Assembly: GCF_001687105.1 (NCBI RefSeq)
Contig: NZ_CP014599.1
Coordinates: forward strand, 62,001 to 126,000
Origin: Salipiger sp. CCB-MM3
GTDB taxonomy: Bacteria > Pseudomonadota > Alphaproteobacteria > Rhodobacterales > Rhodobacteraceae
Direction: 5' to 3'
DNA length: 64,000 nucleotides
Shown here: positions 62,177 through 64,000 of the stretch, piece after piece
Layout: the number at the start of each line of letters is the position of its first letter
How positions within the stretch are numbered: the first letter of the stretch is position 1
Translations under genes and position numbers: made by a program
The notes under the pieces: generated by a model
The model's database searches: none
Seen by the model: only the letters and a program-made list of their open reading frames with translations
Told to the model about the DNA's origin: nothing

Positions 62177-63957
62177 GGTTGCCTCGCTTGGTTGAACGTG
62201 ATGCCCCTTCAGTATCGCGCCCACCCCCTAATATTCAGCAGAAGAGATTTGTTTCAGTCTTGCTGCAGCGCAGCATTGCCCAAAAATCATACTGGTTTGC
62301 GTCGAAATTAGGCGAAATTAGGTCAGCAAACAAGCACTGGCGCCGCATCTTTGGGCAGAGGCATCTGTCGCTCAAGGCGCGGCTCGGCATCGGCGCGGGC
62401 ATTCTGGGCCTTGCGACTCTCATCACCGCGCTGATCATCGTCGCCGGAATGGGGCGCGTTTCGGACCGTCTGCAAGAGGCGCTGGCCGCCGAACGCCGGC
62501 TCGAAGACTACGCCGCGCTGTCGACGCAGGTTTCCACCTATATCCTCGTCGCCGCCGAGCTGATCCAAAGCGACCAGCCCGCCGACACCCGCGCCGCGCG
62601 CACCGCGCAGGTGGTGCAGACGTTGCAGGGCACCTTCGCCCGGCTGCGCGGCGGGCTCGACGCCGAAGTGGCCGCAGCAAAGGGCCTCGACGCGCAAAGC
62701 CGCCGCGCCACGCTGTCACTGGCGCTCGCCCGGATGGAGGCGCAGCTCAACACCGCGCAGGCCGGGCTGCTGTCAAAGGACGCCAGCCGCGCGCAACTGC
62801 GCGCCCATCTCGACGGCTTCGCCTCAGCAGTGGAGCCCTTGCTGGCCGAGGCGGTGAACGAAGAGCGCCGCCTGCGGCGTGAAATCCTCTCTGGCATCGA
62901 CGCTCTGCGCCACCGGCTGACCCTCGCCGCCGCGATCATGGCGGGCGTCGCGCTGCTGCTCACCGCCGGGTTCTACCTGTTTCTGCTGCGCCCGCAGTTC
63001 CGGCGGCTGGACGCCCTGCAGGGTGCCGCGCGGCGCATCGGACAAGAGGATTTCAGCGTCTCGCTGCCCGGCACCCGGCAGGACGAGATCGGGCGGCTCT
63101 ACACAGAGACCAACCGCATGGCGCAGGCGCTCGCCGCCCGCGCGAGCACCGTGGCGCGCGACCGCGCCCGGCTGGAAGAGACCATCGCCAGCCGCACCGA
63201 AGCGCTGCGCGCCGCCAACGCCCGGCTCGAACGTACCGACGAGGACCGCCGCCGCTTCTTTGCCGACATCAGTCATGAATTGCGGACGCCGCTCACGGTG
63301 ATCTTGATGGAGGCGCAGCTTGGCCGCCGCGGCGCGCCGCAGCCGGAAGAGGCCTTTGCCACCATCGAAAACCGCGCCACGCGGCTCGGGCGACGGATCG
63401 ACGATCTGCTGCGCATCGCCCGCTCCGAAACTGGGCAACTGGCGCTCGACCCGGCCCCCGTCGACCTTGCCCAACTGACCACCGAGGCGATCGCGGAAAC
63501 CACCGCCGAGCTTGCCAACGCGGGAATGGAACTGCAGCGCCCTGACCCGGCGACGGCCCCGCTTATGGTGATCGCCGACCGCAACTGGCTGCGGCAGGTG
63601 ATCTCCGGGCTGATCCGCAACGCCATCCGCCACGCCCGCGACGGCGGGCTGCTGCGGCTCGAACTGCAGGCGCAAGGCACCACCGCCGAGCTTCGGGTGA
63701 TCGACAATGGCCCCGGCATCCCGCCCGCGGCGCAGGCGCTTGTCTTCGACCGGTTCGCCCAGTCCGGTGGGCAATCGGCGCAGGGCTTCGGCCTCGGTCT
63801 GCCGCTGGCACGCTGGGTGATCGAGCAGCAGGGCGGAGAGATCACCCTGCAAAGCCCCCTGCCCCGCGACACCGCGCTCGGCCCGGCCCCCGGCACGCAG
63901 CTTGCGCTGCAACTGCCGCGCGCGCCGCAGGCGGGCACGCTCGAGGCCGCAACATGA
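62152..63957 (+). CDS. Membrane sensor histidine kinase (start uncertain)
   Basis: A kinase of up to 601 aa. Numbered from the first ATG: transmembrane helix 1 at about 80-101, a helical periplasmic sensor, helix 2 at about 256-279, HAMP, HisKA with phosphoacceptor His375 (FFADISHELRTPLTVIL), then HATPase_c with NAIRHARDGG, VIDNGPGIP and GFGLGLPLARW. That ATG lies inside the small minus-strand gene; no later in-frame ATG precedes helix 1. TTG codons at 62179, 62188 or 62260 are alternatives. The stop overlaps the response regulator start (ATGA). Confidence 0.88.
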   Translation: MPQREAQSWLPRLVERDAPSVSRPPPNIQQKRFVSVLLQRSIAQKSYWFASKLGEIRSANKHWRRIFGQRHLSLKARLGIGAGILGLATLITALIIVAGMGRVSDRLQEALAAERRLEDYAALSTQVSTYILVAAELIQSDQPADTRAARTAQVVQTLQGTFARLRGGLDAEVAAAKGLDAQSRRATLSLALARMEAQLNTAQAGLLSKDASRAQLRAHLDGFASAVEPLLAEAVNEERRLRREILSGIDALRHRLTLAAAIMAGVALLLTAGFYLFLLRPQFRRLDALQGAARRIGQEDFSVSLPGTRQDEIGRLYTETNRMAQALAARASTVARDRARLEETIASRTEALRAANARLERTDEDRRRFFADISHELRTPLTVILMEAQLGRRGAPQPEEAFATIENRATRLGRRIDDLLRIARSETGQLALDPAPVDLAQLTTEAIAETTAELANAGMELQRPDPATAPLMVIADRNWLRQVISGLIRNAIRHARDGGLLRLELQAQGTTAELRVIDNGPGIPPAAQALVFDRFAQSGGQSAQGFGLGLPLARWVIEQQGGEITLQSPLPRDTALGPAPGTQLALQLPRAPQAGTLEAAT

Positions 63958-64000
63958 CCGTTGCGCCGCCGCCCCGCCTCCTCGTCGTCGATGACGACCC
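63954..64000 (+). CDS. Response regulator (3' truncated by window edge)
   Basis: Only 15 codons are visible: MTVAPPPRLLVVDDD. The LLVVDDD start is the beginning of a receiver domain with its acidic pocket. It overlaps the kinase stop by 4 nt, so it is the cognate partner. The output domain is outside the window. Confidence 0.85.
   Translation, partial: MTVAPPPRLLVVDDD

Overview
The window is GC-rich, gene-dense chromosomal DNA from an alphaproteobacterium, most likely Rhodobacteraceae (Roseobacter or Salipiger-like). The evidence is the many TRAP, tripartite-tricarboxylate (TTT) and ABC uptake systems, GntR/FCD regulators next to catabolic operons, a TPP-riboswitch thiOSGEF operon, a nadABC operon, and a periplasmic zinc chaperone of the AztD family. 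I see no rRNA, tRNA, insertion sequence, prophage or CRISPR. Both edges cut genes: a GntR regulator at the left and a response regulator at the right.

Layout. 0-2 kb: GntR/UTRA regulator and Gfo/Idh/MocA oxidoreductase. 2-5.3 kb: a Tat-exported molybdenum hydroxylase (2Fe-2S subunit, Mo subunit, diheme cytochrome c). 5.4-8.7 kb: a TonB-dependent siderophore-type receptor divergent from an AraC regulator. 8.8-14.7 kb: mixed genes (SleB-type lipoprotein, methyltransferase, AHSA1 protein, an unrecognised secreted protein, a UvrD-like helicase). 14.7-18.5 kb (minus): thiO-S-G-E-F behind a TPP riboswitch and two tandem terminator-like hairpins. 18.6-22.1 kb: nadABC. 22.2-23.5 kb: cbpA-cbpM.

23.7-38.7 kb is a catabolic island of three transcription units: a TRAP transporter (plus), an eight-gene minus operon (PxpB, PxpC, GntR, 2-hydroxyacid dehydrogenase, M20 amidohydrolase, GntR, creatinase-like M24 hydrolase, VOC protein) and a five-gene plus unit (PxpA, D-amino-acid aminotransferase-like, class I aminotransferase, DapA-like lyase, SDR). 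A nearly identical GntR-type operator (GGATAC-N5-GTATAC followed by TGAAA) lies before the TRAP operon and inside the divergent pxp promoter 10 kb away, so the island looks like one regulon. Its substrate is unknown; a cyclic amide or N-acyl amino acid is my inference.

38.8-42 kb is a zinc-limitation locus: an aztD homologue divergent from a COG0523 GTPase plus DUF1826 gene, with a perfect palindrome of Zur-box type between them. 42-51.4 kb is a sugar-acid locus: LacI regulator and TTT transporter (minus) divergent from IlvD/Edd dehydratase, DapA-like dehydratase, 2-oxoglutarate-semialdehyde-type dehydrogenase and RraA-like protein (plus), matching a Weimberg-type route to 2-oxoglutarate, with two LacI-type operators 109 bp apart. 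51.5-57.6 kb: type I methionine aminopeptidase and a five-gene oligopeptide-type ABC importer. 58-64 kb: SCO1 protein, RidA-family protein, an ABC-2 exporter pair of the type seen near PQQ alcohol dehydrogenases, an orphan permease, a small Cys-containing protein, a sensor kinase and the start of its response regulator. A perfect 21-bp inverted repeat lies in a gap at 60.8-60.95 kb.
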